From Bacteroidales bacterium (GTDB lineage: Bacteria > Bacteroidota > Bacteroidia > Bacteroidales > VadinHA17), in assembly GCA_021157415.1 (NCBI GenBank), contig JAGGWN010000116.1, positions 1 to 47,242 on the forward strand: a DNA stretch of 47,242 nt, in the 5' to 3' direction. Position numbers and translations under genes: made by a program. Below the pieces are notes generated by a model. It was not told where the DNA came from. It saw nothing but the letters and a program-made list of their open reading frames with translations, and did not search any database. Shown in pieces: positions 24,782 through 33,166 of the stretch (its first letter is position 1; each line of letters begins with the position of its first letter).

Positions 24782-25867
24782 TTATTCGTTCATAATCTTA
24801 TTCTGTTTCTTGATAGACTCCTGGTGAATGGCACGGAACACTTTATCCACAAATTCTTCACTCAGTCTTTTCTCCACTGCCTGTATCAATCTCTTTCCGA
24901 CAATTTCATTCCAGCGTGTAGTCTGGAAAATGGTGATATCGTTCTCTTTCTTGTACTCTCCGATCTTTTCAGCGATTCTCATCCTTTGCTCCAGCACATC
25001 CATCAGTTCATCATCCAGCATGTCTATTTGTTTTCTGTAACGCTGCAGCTTACTTAACAGATTTTTATCAAGGATTTCCTCTTTTCTGATCACCAGTTCT
25101 TTCAGCATTTTTTTCAGATCATCCGGCTTCAGTTGTTGATTTTTGTCGCTCAATGCCACATCAGGGTTGATGTGCGATTCAATGAACAAACCGGTAAAGT
25201 TAAGGTCCATGGCTTCCTGAGACACTTCTTTCAGCAGATCACGCCGGCCGCAGATATGGCTGGGATCCGTCAGAATGGGCAGTTTAGGCATTCGTCGGTG
25301 CAGTTCGATGGGGATTTCCCATTGAGGCACATTTCTGAATTTCGTCAGGCCGAAGTAAGAGAAACCCCGGTGGATGGCAGCCAGTTTTTTGATCCCGGCA
25401 CGGCTGAGTCGTTCGAAAGCGCCGATCCACAGATTCAGGTCGGGATTAACCGGATTCTTAACGAAAACCGGATTGTCCAGACCTTTCATGGCATCGGCCA
25501 GATCCTGCACAAAAAACGGGTTGACCGTCGTCCGGGCGCCAATCCAGAAAATATCAATGTCGTATTTCAGCGCTTCAAATATATGCGCAGGCTGTGCGAC
25601 CTCAATGGCAATTTTCATACCCAGTTCCCTTTTCACTTTTCTGAGCCATGGCAGTGCTTTCGGGCCCATTCCTTCGAAGCTTCCGGGTCGTGTCCGTGGC
25701 TTCCACACTCCGGCGCGATAGATGGAGACTCCCATCTCTTTCAGTTTATCAGCCGTCTCCATGACCTGCTTCTCCGACTCAGCACTACAGGGACCTGCAA
25801 CGATAACCGGTTTCTCATCCAGTTCTTTCGTGCAATCCAGTTCTTCCAGTTCAATGTCGTATTCCAT
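24782..25867 (-). CDS. Bifunctional DAHP synthase / chorismate mutase
   Basis: 361 residues. Residues ~1-265 are a KDO8P/AroG-beta-type DAHP synthase (condenses PEP and erythrose-4-P): VIVAGPCSAESEKQV near 20, GVWKPRTRPGSFEGMG, FWIGARTTVNPF, KNPVNPDLNLW, and LTDPSHICGRRDLL with the metal-binding His. Residues ~267-361 are an AroQ chorismate mutase: KLQRYRKQIDMLDDELMDVL with its Arg, then QRMRIAEKIGEYK. The fusion of mutase to the C-terminus, as in Porphyromonas and other Bacteroidota, lets prephenate bound to the mutase domain inhibit the synthase; that control is known from the family, not seen here. Lies between the aminotransferase gene (11-bp gap) and aroB. Confidence 0.95.
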   Translation of the reverse strand: MEYDIELEELDCTKELDEKPVIVAGPCSAESEKQVMETADKLKEMGVSIYRAGVWKPRTRPGSFEGMGPKALPWLRKVKRELGMKIAIEVAQPAHIFEALKYDIDIFWIGARTTVNPFFVQDLADAMKGLDNPVFVKNPVNPDLNLWIGAFERLSRAGIKKLAAIHRGFSYFGLTKFRNVPQWEIPIELHRRMPKLPILTDPSHICGRRDLLKEVSQEAMDLNFTGLFIESHINPDVALSDKNQQLKPDDLKKMLKELVIRKEEILDKNLLSKLQRYRKQIDMLDDELMDVLEQRMRIAEKIGEYKKENDITIFQTTRWNEIVGKRLIQAVEKRLSEEFVDKVFRAIHQESIKKQNKIMNE

Positions 25868-25878
25868 GATCCTATAAA

Positions 25879-27030
25879 TTAAATAATATTTTCAATTCTT
25901 TCCAATGCTTCCTGCAATACAGGAACCTCCTCACAAAGGGATACCCGGACAAAGCTCTTTCCATTATTTCCGAAGATGCCGCCGGGGGTGACAAATACCC
26001 GGGCATCATACAAAATTCTGTCCGTAAAATCATAAGCATCTACACCTCCGGGGGTCTTTGCCCACACAAATAATCCGTTGGATTCCGTCTCGTAGGTGCA
26101 CCCCAATGCGTCAAACAGGGCAAATACCCGTTCTCTCCGCTTTATATATTCCTTGTTCAGTGCTCCGAACCATTCAGTCGGGGCTTGAATCGCCTCGACA
26201 GTAGCCAGTTGCAACGGTTTGAATATTCCGGACTCAACATTGCTCAACACTGTAAACACCGGATCCAGAAATTCAGGAGCGCCGGCCAGCATTCCCATGC
26301 GCCACCCCGCCATATTGTATGTCTTACTCATGGAATTCAGTTCTATGGCTGTTTTCCGGGCTTCGTGCACCGAGAGAATGCTCAGGGGCCTGTCATTCAA
26401 GATAAAACTATAGGGATTGTCATGACAGATCAGAATATCATGATCCATTCCGAAATCCACCAGCCTCCGGAACAGTTCCCTGTTAGCCGGTTTCCCGCTG
26501 GGCATATTGGGATAATTAATCCACATGAGCTTCACCCCTGTCAGATCCAGTTGTTCCAATTCCCTGAAATCGGGATACCAACCGGTTTTTTCTGAAATAT
26601 TATACGTGACAGGTATGGCTTCCACCATTTCTGTAACCGACCGGTAGGCGGGATACCCCACATCGGGCACCAGTGCCTTGTCCCCGGGGTTAAGAAAGGC
26701 CATGGAAAGGTAAAATACCCCTTCCTTGGAACCTACCAGAGGGATTACTTCGTGATCGGGATCCAACGACACATTATAGAAATTTCCATACCAGTTGGCA
26801 TACGCTTTTCTCAAAGCCGGGAGCCCCCGATAAGACTGATACCCGTGTACATCCGGCATGACAGCTATCTCCAGCAATTTCCGGATCACTTTTTCCGGAG
26901 GAGGCAGATCAGGGTTGCCTATCCCCAGGTTGATCACCGGTGTGCCGGTCTCCGACATCCTTCTTATCTCCTCCAGTTTTCGTGAGAAGTAGTATTCCTT
27001 TGTTTTTTGCAAACGCCTGGCCCGTTCCAT
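25879..27030 (-). CDS. PLP-dependent class I aminotransferase, probable aromatic/prephenate aminotransferase
   Basis: 383 residues, fold type I. Marks: NLGIGNPDLPPPEKVI at the front, GSKEGVFYLSMAF, INYPNMPSGKPANRELF (the usual NPxNPTG site), CHDNPYSF with the PLP-binding Asp/Tyr, and NSMSKTYNMAGWRMGML carrying the Schiff-base Lys, and RVSL near the end binding the substrate carboxylate. Between pheA (2-bp gap) and the DAHP synthase gene, so it most likely makes Phe and Tyr from their keto acids. Related enzymes make LL-diaminopimelate, which cannot be excluded from sequence alone. Confidence 0.88.
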   Translation of the reverse strand: MERARRLQKTKEYYFSRKLEEIRRMSETGTPVINLGIGNPDLPPPEKVIRKLLEIAVMPDVHGYQSYRGLPALRKAYANWYGNFYNVSLDPDHEVIPLVGSKEGVFYLSMAFLNPGDKALVPDVGYPAYRSVTEMVEAIPVTYNISEKTGWYPDFRELEQLDLTGVKLMWINYPNMPSGKPANRELFRRLVDFGMDHDILICHDNPYSFILNDRPLSILSVHEARKTAIELNSMSKTYNMAGWRMGMLAGAPEFLDPVFTVLSNVESGIFKPLQLATVEAIQAPTEWFGALNKEYIKRRERVFALFDALGCTYETESNGLFVWAKTPGGVDAYDFTDRILYDARVFVTPGGIFGNNGKSFVRVSLCEEVPVLQEALERIENII

Positions 27031-27032
27031 GA

Positions 27033-27884
27033 TCAGATAATTTTCTTGCCTACAGGATATATCCCCAGTTCCCCCAACTCGCCCGTAAAAGGTTTAATGG
27101 CATGATAAGCCTGCTGATACAATTCAAAATCATCAAATACCAGATCTATATAAAACTGATACTCCCATTCTTTTCCGATTACCGGCAGGGATTGTATCTT
27201 CGTCAGGTTCATATTATAAAAAGATAAAATGGAAAGGATCTTTGAGAGGCTTCCTATTTTGTGGGATAATGTAAAATAAAGGGATGATTTATAGTCAACA
27301 TTTTCATGAAGCGTATGGTTTCCGTTTTCACTTACCACTAGAAAACGAGTATAATTCACCGGGTTGGTCTCAATTCCGGAGGCCAGGATGTCCAATGCAT
27401 ATTTTTGTGCTGCCAGCTCACTGGCGATAGCACCTATGCCACGTAATTTTTTTTCATGGATATCCCTGGCCGATAAGGCTGTATCAACGCTTTCGATCAA
27501 ACGGATTCCGGGATATTTCTCAAAATACGCCTGACATTGCAGAATGGCCATCGGATGAGAATACACTTCATGGAGGTCTTCGATTTTCTGGCCGGGTAAA
27601 GCCACCAGGTTATGACGGATCCGCAGAAAGATCTCTCCCACAATCTTTTTACTGGATTCACGGAGCAGGTTATAATTAGGCAGGATACTCCCCGCAATGG
27701 AATTCTCAATAGCCAGAATCCCATAGTCGGCCTGCCGTTCCTTCAAAGACTTCAACAGATCATCAAACGTATTGCGAGGAATAACCTCTATCTCCTCAGG
27801 CTCAAAATAATAGATAGCCGCCATTTCGTGAAAAGCTCCGAAACCGCCTTGTATTGCAATTCTCTTTTTCCATTTTGTTTTCAT
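27033..27884 (-). CDS. pheA: Prephenate dehydratase with ACT domain
   Basis: 283 residues from ATG 27884 (GAGGG six bases upstream; an in-frame ATG at 27890 is too close to that site). Makes phenylpyruvate from prephenate. Marks: RIAIQGGFGAFHEMAA at the start, GILAIENSIAGSILPNYNLL, VALPGQKIEDLHEVYSHPMAI, the AAQKYALDILASGIE segment and NYTRFLVVS, with the catalytic Thr. The C-terminal ~90 residues (SSLYFTLSHKIGSLSKILSI..., ESL-like region replaced by IQSLPVIG) are an ACT domain, which in this family binds Phe for feedback. No chorismate mutase is attached; that activity is in the downstream DAHP synthase fusion. First structural gene after the attenuator. Confidence 0.95.
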   Translation of the reverse strand: MKTKWKKRIAIQGGFGAFHEMAAIYYFEPEEIEVIPRNTFDDLLKSLKERQADYGILAIENSIAGSILPNYNLLRESSKKIVGEIFLRIRHNLVALPGQKIEDLHEVYSHPMAILQCQAYFEKYPGIRLIESVDTALSARDIHEKKLRGIGAIASELAAQKYALDILASGIETNPVNYTRFLVVSENGNHTLHENVDYKSSLYFTLSHKIGSLSKILSILSFYNMNLTKIQSLPVIGKEWEYQFYIDLVFDDFELYQQAYHAIKPFTGELGELGIYPVGKKII

Positions 27885-27895
27885 GATCATCCCTC

Positions 27896-27924
27896 AAAAA
27901 AAAATCCCGGCTGTGACCGGGATT
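27896..27924 (-). terminator. Leader terminator (attenuator) before pheA
   Basis: On the minus strand AATCCCGG and CCGGGATT form a perfect 8-bp stem with a six-base loop, followed at once by nine T. It lies between the promoter and the pheA ribosome site, so it would stop transcription before the operon unless prevented. Confidence 0.9.
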
Positions 27925-27946
27925 GTATTTCATTATAACATATAAA

Positions 27947-27969
27947 AATCCCGTCAGATTATCAATCTG
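27947..27969 (-). promoter_or_regulatory. Antiterminator segment and 1:2 hairpin of the Phe/Tyr attenuator
   Basis: CAGATTgatAATCTG (27955-27969) can fold as a pre-emptor hairpin at the end of the leader peptide. The overlapping GACGGGATT (27947-27955) can pair with AATCCCGGTC of the terminator's 5' arm with one bulge. The two pairings are mutually exclusive with each other and with the terminator. Confidence 0.75.
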
Positions 27970-28004
27970 TGGTAAAAATAAAAATATGTAAAATCAAAAG
28001 CCAT
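27954..28004 (-). CDS. Phe/Tyr leader peptide of the aromatic operon
   Basis: A 16-residue ORF, MAFDFTYFYFYHRLII, with four Phe and three Tyr codons within residues 3-11, then a UGA stop that lies inside antiterminator segment 2. It starts about 18 bases after the -7 box and ends 30 bases before the terminator stem. Known leader peptides of phe attenuators are similarly rich in the regulated amino acid. A ribosome stalled on the aromatic run would cover segment 1 and free segment 2 to pair with the terminator arm; one that reaches the stop would block segment 2 and let the terminator form. Confidence 0.85.
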   Translation of the reverse strand: MAFDFTYFYFYHRLII

Positions 28005-28022
28005 GAAAATTCTTTTACACTG

Positions 28023-28054
28023 CAAACATATTTAATAATCCTTTTTTAAGCAAA
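28023..28054 (-). promoter_or_regulatory. Consensus promoter of the aromatic operon
   Basis: Minus-strand TTTG (28054-28051), a 20-base spacer and TATGTTTG (28030-28023) match the Bacteroidota -33/-7 consensus perfectly. Transcription should begin near 28017, just ahead of the leader peptide. Confidence 0.85.
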
Positions 28055-28160
28055 GAAAAATCGTTTTTTTTTATTGTGTATCTTAAATTTATCATATTTC
28101 TTTCATTGCTATGATCGCCCAGAGTCATCTTTTTGACAAGGATAATACATGAACATTCGT

Positions 28161-28168
28161 TAATTTTG
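28161..28168 (+). promoter_or_regulatory. Possible -7 box for nth-selD
   Basis: TAATTTTG matches TAnnTTTG and lies 17 bases before ATG 28186. A TTTG at 28132-28135 is 25 bases upstream, longer than usual. Confidence 0.4.
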
Positions 28169-28185
28169 GGAAATTTTTTTTAACC

Positions 28186-28833
28186 ATGACCCGTAAAGAG
28201 AGATTTGAGAGGATCATTGCCTGGTTTCAGGAGCACCGTCCGGAGGCTACCACCGAGCTACACTACGATAATGCGTTTCATCTGCTGATAGCCGTCATTC
28301 TTTCGGCCCAGTGTACCGATAAACGTGTCAACCTGATCACTCCTAAGCTTTTACAGAGATATCCGACTCCGGAAAAAATGGCACAGGCCAGGCAGGAAGA
28401 GATTCTGGAGTATATCAAAAGCTGTTCATATCCCAACAGCAAAGCCCGTTATCTAAAGGGCATGGCCCGGGGGCTGGTCGAGCACTTCGGAGGCAAAGTG
28501 CCCAGTTCGGTAAACGATCTCCAAAAATTACCCGGGGTAGGGCGGAAAACCGCCAATGTCATTGCTTCGGTCATTTTCAACCAACCGGCCATGGCTGTAG
28601 ACACCCATGTCTTCCGGGTATCAGCCCGCCTGGGACTTACCCGCAACGCTAAAACACCGGAGGAAACAGAAAGACAGCTGGTTCAATACATCCCGGAGGA
28701 TCTGATCCCTAAGGCTCACCACTGGCTTATCCTTCACGGCAGATACGTCTGTCTGGCACACAAACCCAAATGTGAAGCATGCGGGTTAAAAGAATTTTGT
28801 AAGTACTATATTAAAAATCATAAAAATGACTAA
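28186..28833 (+). CDS. nth: Endonuclease III (DNA glycosylase/AP lyase)
   Basis: 215 residues. Removes oxidised pyrimidines and cleaves AP sites in base-excision repair. Helix-hairpin-helix LPGVGRKTANVIASV with the catalytic Lys, then AVDTHVFRVSARLGL with the catalytic Asp. The C-terminal [4Fe-4S] site is C-x6-C-x2-C-x5-C (CLAHKPKCEACGLKEFC). Normal length. The stop overlaps the selD start by 8 bases, so the two are co-translated although their functions are unrelated. Confidence 0.97.
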   Translation: MTRKERFERIIAWFQEHRPEATTELHYDNAFHLLIAVILSAQCTDKRVNLITPKLLQRYPTPEKMAQARQEEILEYIKSCSYPNSKARYLKGMARGLVEHFGGKVPSSVNDLQKLPGVGRKTANVIASVIFNQPAMAVDTHVFRVSARLGLTRNAKTPEETERQLVQYIPEDLIPKAHHWLILHGRYVCLAHKPKCEACGLKEFCKYYIKNHKND

Positions 28834-29890
28834 AAAAGGCCCGGAAAATATTTCCACAACGATCCGTCTGACCCAGTTTACTACGGGAGGGGGATGTGCC
28901 TGTAAGCTCCGTCCCCAGGATCTGGAAAAAGTACTGGTACAAATCCCGGTCATCCACAATGATCACGTACTGGTGGGACCTGACCACCACGATGATGCCG
29001 CTGTATATAAAATCAACAATGAAACCACACTGGTGGAAACCGTGGATTTTTTTACGCCGGTGGTGGATGATCCGTATTGGTTTGGGGCCATTGCTGCAGC
29101 CAACGCTCTCAGTGACATCTATGCTATGGGTGCCAGGGCTCTGTTTGCTCTTAATATTGTGGGGTTTCCTTCCAAAACGTTACCTATGGAGATACTGAAA
29201 GAGATCCTTACCGGCGCACAGCAAAAATGTGAAGAAGCCGGTATCCCCATCCTCGGAGGACATACCATTGATGATGAAGACCCTAAATACGGACTGGTTG
29301 TCACAGGAAGGATCCATCCGGACAGAATCCTCACCAACGGCAATGCCAGCCCCGGAGATTTGCTTATCCTGACCAAACCCCTCGGCACAGGGATCATTAC
29401 TTCGGGTATAAAAAAACAACTCACCCCGGAAAATGTCAAAGATAATGTCATTCGACAAATGGCCACTCTCAACAAACATGCTTCGGAAATCATGCTTAAG
29501 TACCCTGTCAGCAGTTGCACGGATGTTACCGGTTTCGGTTTACTGGGTCATCTCAGTGAGATGACCCGCGCCAGTAAAACAGACGCCACCGTCAGGTATG
29601 AAAAAATACCGGTCCTTCCCTACACGGAAAAACTGGCCAAGAAAAATGTGATCCCGGCAGGAACAAAAAACAACTATGATTATACCTTCCCCTTTGTCGA
29701 TTACGCCGAAAATCTTGCCTATTATCAAAAAATAATCCTCAATGACGCACAGACATCCGGCGGGCTGCTCATTACCATACCCGGGAAACACGCGCATCTC
29801 CTGCTCGACGATTTTATTAAAAAGAATGTAAATGCACATATAATCGGAGAATTTACCCAAACAGGCACAGGAAAAATCCATGTTAGATAA
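28826..29890 (+). CDS. selD: Selenide, water dikinase (selenophosphate synthase)
   Basis: 354 residues. Makes selenophosphate from selenide and ATP for selenocysteine or 2-selenouridine in tRNA. N-terminal TTGGGCACKL contains the active-site pair Cys24 and Lys27; the codon is TGT, so this SelD is a Cys form, not a selenoprotein. Further marks: HHDDAAVY, VETVDFFTPVVDDPYWFG, ALSDIYAMGA, GGHTIDDEDPKYGL, and DVTGFGLLGHL. Overlaps the nth stop. No selA, selB, selC or mnmH lies in the window, so the use of the product cannot be told here. Confidence 0.96.
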   Translation: MTKKGPENISTTIRLTQFTTGGGCACKLRPQDLEKVLVQIPVIHNDHVLVGPDHHDDAAVYKINNETTLVETVDFFTPVVDDPYWFGAIAAANALSDIYAMGARALFALNIVGFPSKTLPMEILKEILTGAQQKCEEAGIPILGGHTIDDEDPKYGLVVTGRIHPDRILTNGNASPGDLLILTKPLGTGIITSGIKKQLTPENVKDNVIRQMATLNKHASEIMLKYPVSSCTDVTGFGLLGHLSEMTRASKTDATVRYEKIPVLPYTEKLAKKNVIPAGTKNNYDYTFPFVDYAENLAYYQKIILNDAQTSGGLLITIPGKHAHLLLDDFIKKNVNAHIIGEFTQTGTGKIHVR

Positions 29891-29900
29891 AAAATTAAAT

Positions 29901-29908
29901 TATATTTG
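29901..29908 (+). promoter_or_regulatory. Probable -7 box of the histidine-kinase gene
   Basis: TATATTTG matches TAnnTTTG and lies 31 bases before ATG 29940 in the 49-bp gap after selD. No -33 TTTG is evident at normal distance. Confidence 0.5.
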
Positions 29909-29939
29909 CAATTATAGGGAACAGATGCCCTATTAGCTA

Positions 29940-32900
29940 ATGATGACTGTAGCTTCAAATCGTAGTAAGAAAGAAAATACCCCAGGAAAAGATATTTCCC
30001 TGCATACTTTTCATCACAGTCCCTGCAATAATCTGTTGTATATTCCTTCTACCGGCATGGTAGCAGATGTAAACAAATCATTTCTCAGACTTACCGGATA
30101 CAAACGCAAGGACCTGACAAACCGCCCGTTGTGCGATCTGCCGGTTTTCAAAAACCTGCTTGAAATAAAGGAAGTCAAAGAGAAAATACGGGATAACCAA
30201 GAATTCCTAAATGTCCGGGGACTTCTTTTGTCTCAAAGCAATAAAGAACATACGGTTCTCCTTTCCTATATCCCGATTAAAGGGGAACGCGACTTGTCGT
30301 TGATACAGGTCCAGAATATCACGAAAGAAACAATACTATCCGGTTCTTATGAAGATCTGTATAACCGTTACCAGAATGTTGTCCGTCATATCAATACATG
30401 TATGGTCATCTATCAGGTCAGGGATCACGGAGAAAAGTTTATATTCATCGATTTCAACAAGGCTGCTGAAAAAACGGAAAATATTAAAAAAGAAAATGTA
30501 ATTGGAAAAGATATCAGGGAAGTTTTTCCAAGCGTGGAGAAGTTCGGTCTGCTTGATGTTCTCAGGGAAGTGTATCGTAACGGCCGCCCAAAAAAACATC
30601 CTGTAACCTTATATCAGGATGACAGGATCTCGGGATGGAAAGAAAATTATGTTTACAAGCTGTCGGAAGAGGAGATACTGGTAACGTATGAGGACCGTAC
30701 CAGGGAAAAGCAATATGAAGAAAAGCTCCGGGAAAATGAAAAAAAATTCCGGGAGATGACTGACCTGCTACCTGAAGTTATTTTTGAGACCGATGCAGAA
30801 GGATATTTTACTTATGTCAATAAAATGGCATTGAAATCTTTCAGATATCCTCATAAGGAATCCTTGCACAAAGTACGGTTGTATGACATGATCGCTCCCG
30901 AAGACCGGCTCAGGGCACGCCGTGAGATTCTCCGCCAGCTCAGGGGAAAATTCCCCATACGCCCCGAAGAATTTAATGCTTTACGCAAAGACGGTTCCCT
31001 TTTCCCGATCTCTTTCAGGGTAAGTCCGATCATCAAAAAAGGTGAACTTCAGGGCATGCGCGGCATTATGACAGATCTGACCAATCAGAAAATCATCGAG
31101 GAACACCTGAAAAGAGATAAAAGCTATCTGGAACAACTGATCCAACTGGCACCTGAAGCCATTGTCCAGACCTATAAAGACGGTACTGTGCTGAATATAA
31201 ACAATGAGTTCACCCACTTGTTCGGGTATGAAGAGAAAGAGATAAAAGGGATGGTCCTGGATGAAGTTGTTTCGGGAAAGAATGCCGAAATCCTGAAAGA
31301 AGCTGTTCATATCAGGGATGCCGTTTCTAAAGGGAACAAAATTGAAAAAGAAACCATCCGGTACCGTAAAGACGGGTCCCCGGTAAATGTGTCACTGCTC
31401 TCTTCCCCGATTATCTTTGAAGGACGACGGATCGGATCCTATGTCATTTACAGGGATATCTCCGAGCAGAAAAGAAATGAAAAGGTTACCGAAGTAATTC
31501 TGAATATTTCCACCGCAGCCCTCGTTGCCCCCTCACAGGAGCATTTCTTTCGGGTCATTAAAAATGAGCTGGAAAAAATAGTAACTGCCAGAAACATTTT
31601 CATAGCCATGTATGATAGGGAGAATAACATGCTTCATTTCCCCTATCATGTTGACGAAAAAGACGGAAAAGAAATATTCAGAGAAGTCTCAGCCGATGGA
31701 ACCATTTCCGGTTATGTAATCCGCCATGGAAAACCTCTCCTGCTGAAAACAGAAGACATAAAGAATCTGGAGAAACAGGGAAAAATTGAAATGATCGGAA
31801 CCCCTGCAAAAGTATGGCTGGGCGTCCCCCTGATGGTAGATCAGGAGGTCATAGGGATCATCAGCGTTCAGGATTACGAACATGAAAACACCCTGACAAA
31901 TCAGGATCTGGACATCCTGAAAATCATCTCCAACCAGATCTCACTGGCAATCAAACATATCCGGGCAAATGAAATGTTACGCATTGCCAAAGAAAAAGCA
32001 GAAGAAAATGCCCGCTTCAAGGAACAGTTTCTCTCCACCATGAGTCATGAGATCCGGACCCCGTTGAATGCAGTTATCGGCATATCCAGACTGCTCTCCA
32101 AAACGGATCCCACGGATACCCAGAACGAATATATTAAGGCTCTGATAATCTCAGGAGAGAATCTGCTTCGCCTGATAAACGATATCCTGGATTTCAGCAA
32201 GCTGGAAGCCGGTAAAATGGCTACGGAGAATATTGAGTTTAACCCGAAAGACCAAATAAAAGGGCTGGTAAAAACCTATGCTTTCAGCGCCAAAGAAAAA
32301 GGACTTTCCCTGAACCTTGATATGGATCCGAATATTCCTGACAATGTAATCGGGGATCCCACCCGGATCAACCAGATCCTTACCAATCTGATTGGAAATG
32401 CTATAAAATTCACCCGGGAAGGGAGTGTAACGGTCGGCGTCAAACTCCTTAGGGAGGATAAGGAAAATATCTTTCTGGAATATTCGGTCAGCGACACAGG
32501 CATCGGTATCCCAAATAAAAAACTTCATTCTATTTTCGAAAATTTTACCCAGGCTGAAAAATCCACAACCCGTCAGTTCGGGGGCACGGGACTGGGGCTT
32601 GCCATAAGCAGGAAAATTGCCAAATTGCTCCACACTGATATACATGTAAAAAGCACTGTCGGCAAAGGGGCAACCTTTTCATTTACCCTTCCGCTTAAAA
32701 AGGGTCCTCCACCGGATATGGAAGAAAAAGAAACCGCTTATAACCCCGCATTTCTGGCAGGGAAAAAAGCCCTCATTGCAGAAGACAACATGCTGAACCG
32801 GTTAGTAGTCAAGCAGAACATGAAAGAATGGGGGATTATTGTTGATGAAGCAGAAGACGGACAGGAGGCGGTGGATAAAGTCAGTCAACAGGATTATGAC

Positions 32901-33137
32901 ATCGTACTGATGGATCTGCAGATGCCGGTCATGGACGGATACAAAGCAACCCGTCTCATACGACAGCTCCCGGATAAAAAGAAAAGTCAGGTACCTATTA
33001 TTGCCCTGACAGCTTCCGCCTTGCTGGATATACGTTCACAGGTATATGAATACGGCATGAACAATATCCTGATGAAACCCTTTAAACCCGATGAGCTGCA
33101 AAAGATGATCTACGATCTAACGGTAAATAATAAATAA
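29940..33137 (+). CDS. Cytosolic hybrid sensor histidine kinase (PAS x4-GAF-HisKA-HATPase-REC)
   Basis: 1065 residues, no membrane segment or signal peptide. Likely order: PAS-like (~20-130), PAS (~140-255), PAS (~268-385), PAS (~395-510), GAF (~515-675), HisKA with phospho-acceptor His703 in FLSTMSHEIRTPLNAVIGIS, HATPase with N box LTNLIGNAIKFT, DTGIGI and GGTGLGLAIS, and a C-terminal receiver with acidic EDN, Asp992 in LMDLQMPVMDG, and Lys in LMKPF. It would sense internal signals and pass phosphate within itself. No HPt or DNA-binding partner lies nearby, so the output is unknown. ATG 29943 is an alternative start. Own -7 box; convergent with the TPR gene. Confidence 0.93.
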   Translation: MMTVASNRSKKENTPGKDISLHTFHHSPCNNLLYIPSTGMVADVNKSFLRLTGYKRKDLTNRPLCDLPVFKNLLEIKEVKEKIRDNQEFLNVRGLLLSQSNKEHTVLLSYIPIKGERDLSLIQVQNITKETILSGSYEDLYNRYQNVVRHINTCMVIYQVRDHGEKFIFIDFNKAAEKTENIKKENVIGKDIREVFPSVEKFGLLDVLREVYRNGRPKKHPVTLYQDDRISGWKENYVYKLSEEEILVTYEDRTREKQYEEKLRENEKKFREMTDLLPEVIFETDAEGYFTYVNKMALKSFRYPHKESLHKVRLYDMIAPEDRLRARREILRQLRGKFPIRPEEFNALRKDGSLFPISFRVSPIIKKGELQGMRGIMTDLTNQKIIEEHLKRDKSYLEQLIQLAPEAIVQTYKDGTVLNINNEFTHLFGYEEKEIKGMVLDEVVSGKNAEILKEAVHIRDAVSKGNKIEKETIRYRKDGSPVNVSLLSSPIIFEGRRIGSYVIYRDISEQKRNEKVTEVILNISTAALVAPSQEHFFRVIKNELEKIVTARNIFIAMYDRENNMLHFPYHVDEKDGKEIFREVSADGTISGYVIRHGKPLLLKTEDIKNLEKQGKIEMIGTPAKVWLGVPLMVDQEVIGIISVQDYEHENTLTNQDLDILKIISNQISLAIKHIRANEMLRIAKEKAEENARFKEQFLSTMSHEIRTPLNAVIGISRLLSKTDPTDTQNEYIKALIISGENLLRLINDILDFSKLEAGKMATENIEFNPKDQIKGLVKTYAFSAKEKGLSLNLDMDPNIPDNVIGDPTRINQILTNLIGNAIKFTREGSVTVGVKLLREDKENIFLEYSVSDTGIGIPNKKLHSIFENFTQAEKSTTRQFGGTGLGLAISRKIAKLLHTDIHVKSTVGKGATFSFTLPLKKGPPPDMEEKETAYNPAFLAGKKALIAEDNMLNRLVVKQNMKEWGIIVDEAEDGQEAVDKVSQQDYDIVLMDLQMPVMDGYKATRLIRQLPDKKKSQVPIIALTASALLDIRSQVYEYGMNNILMKPFKPDELQKMIYDLTVNNK

Positions 33138-33166
33138 TGCGTCGAGTCTGAAAACGAACTGGACAA

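Noticed and set aside
28895-28906. Selenocysteine in SelD
   Set aside because: The active-site codons are TGT, not TGA.
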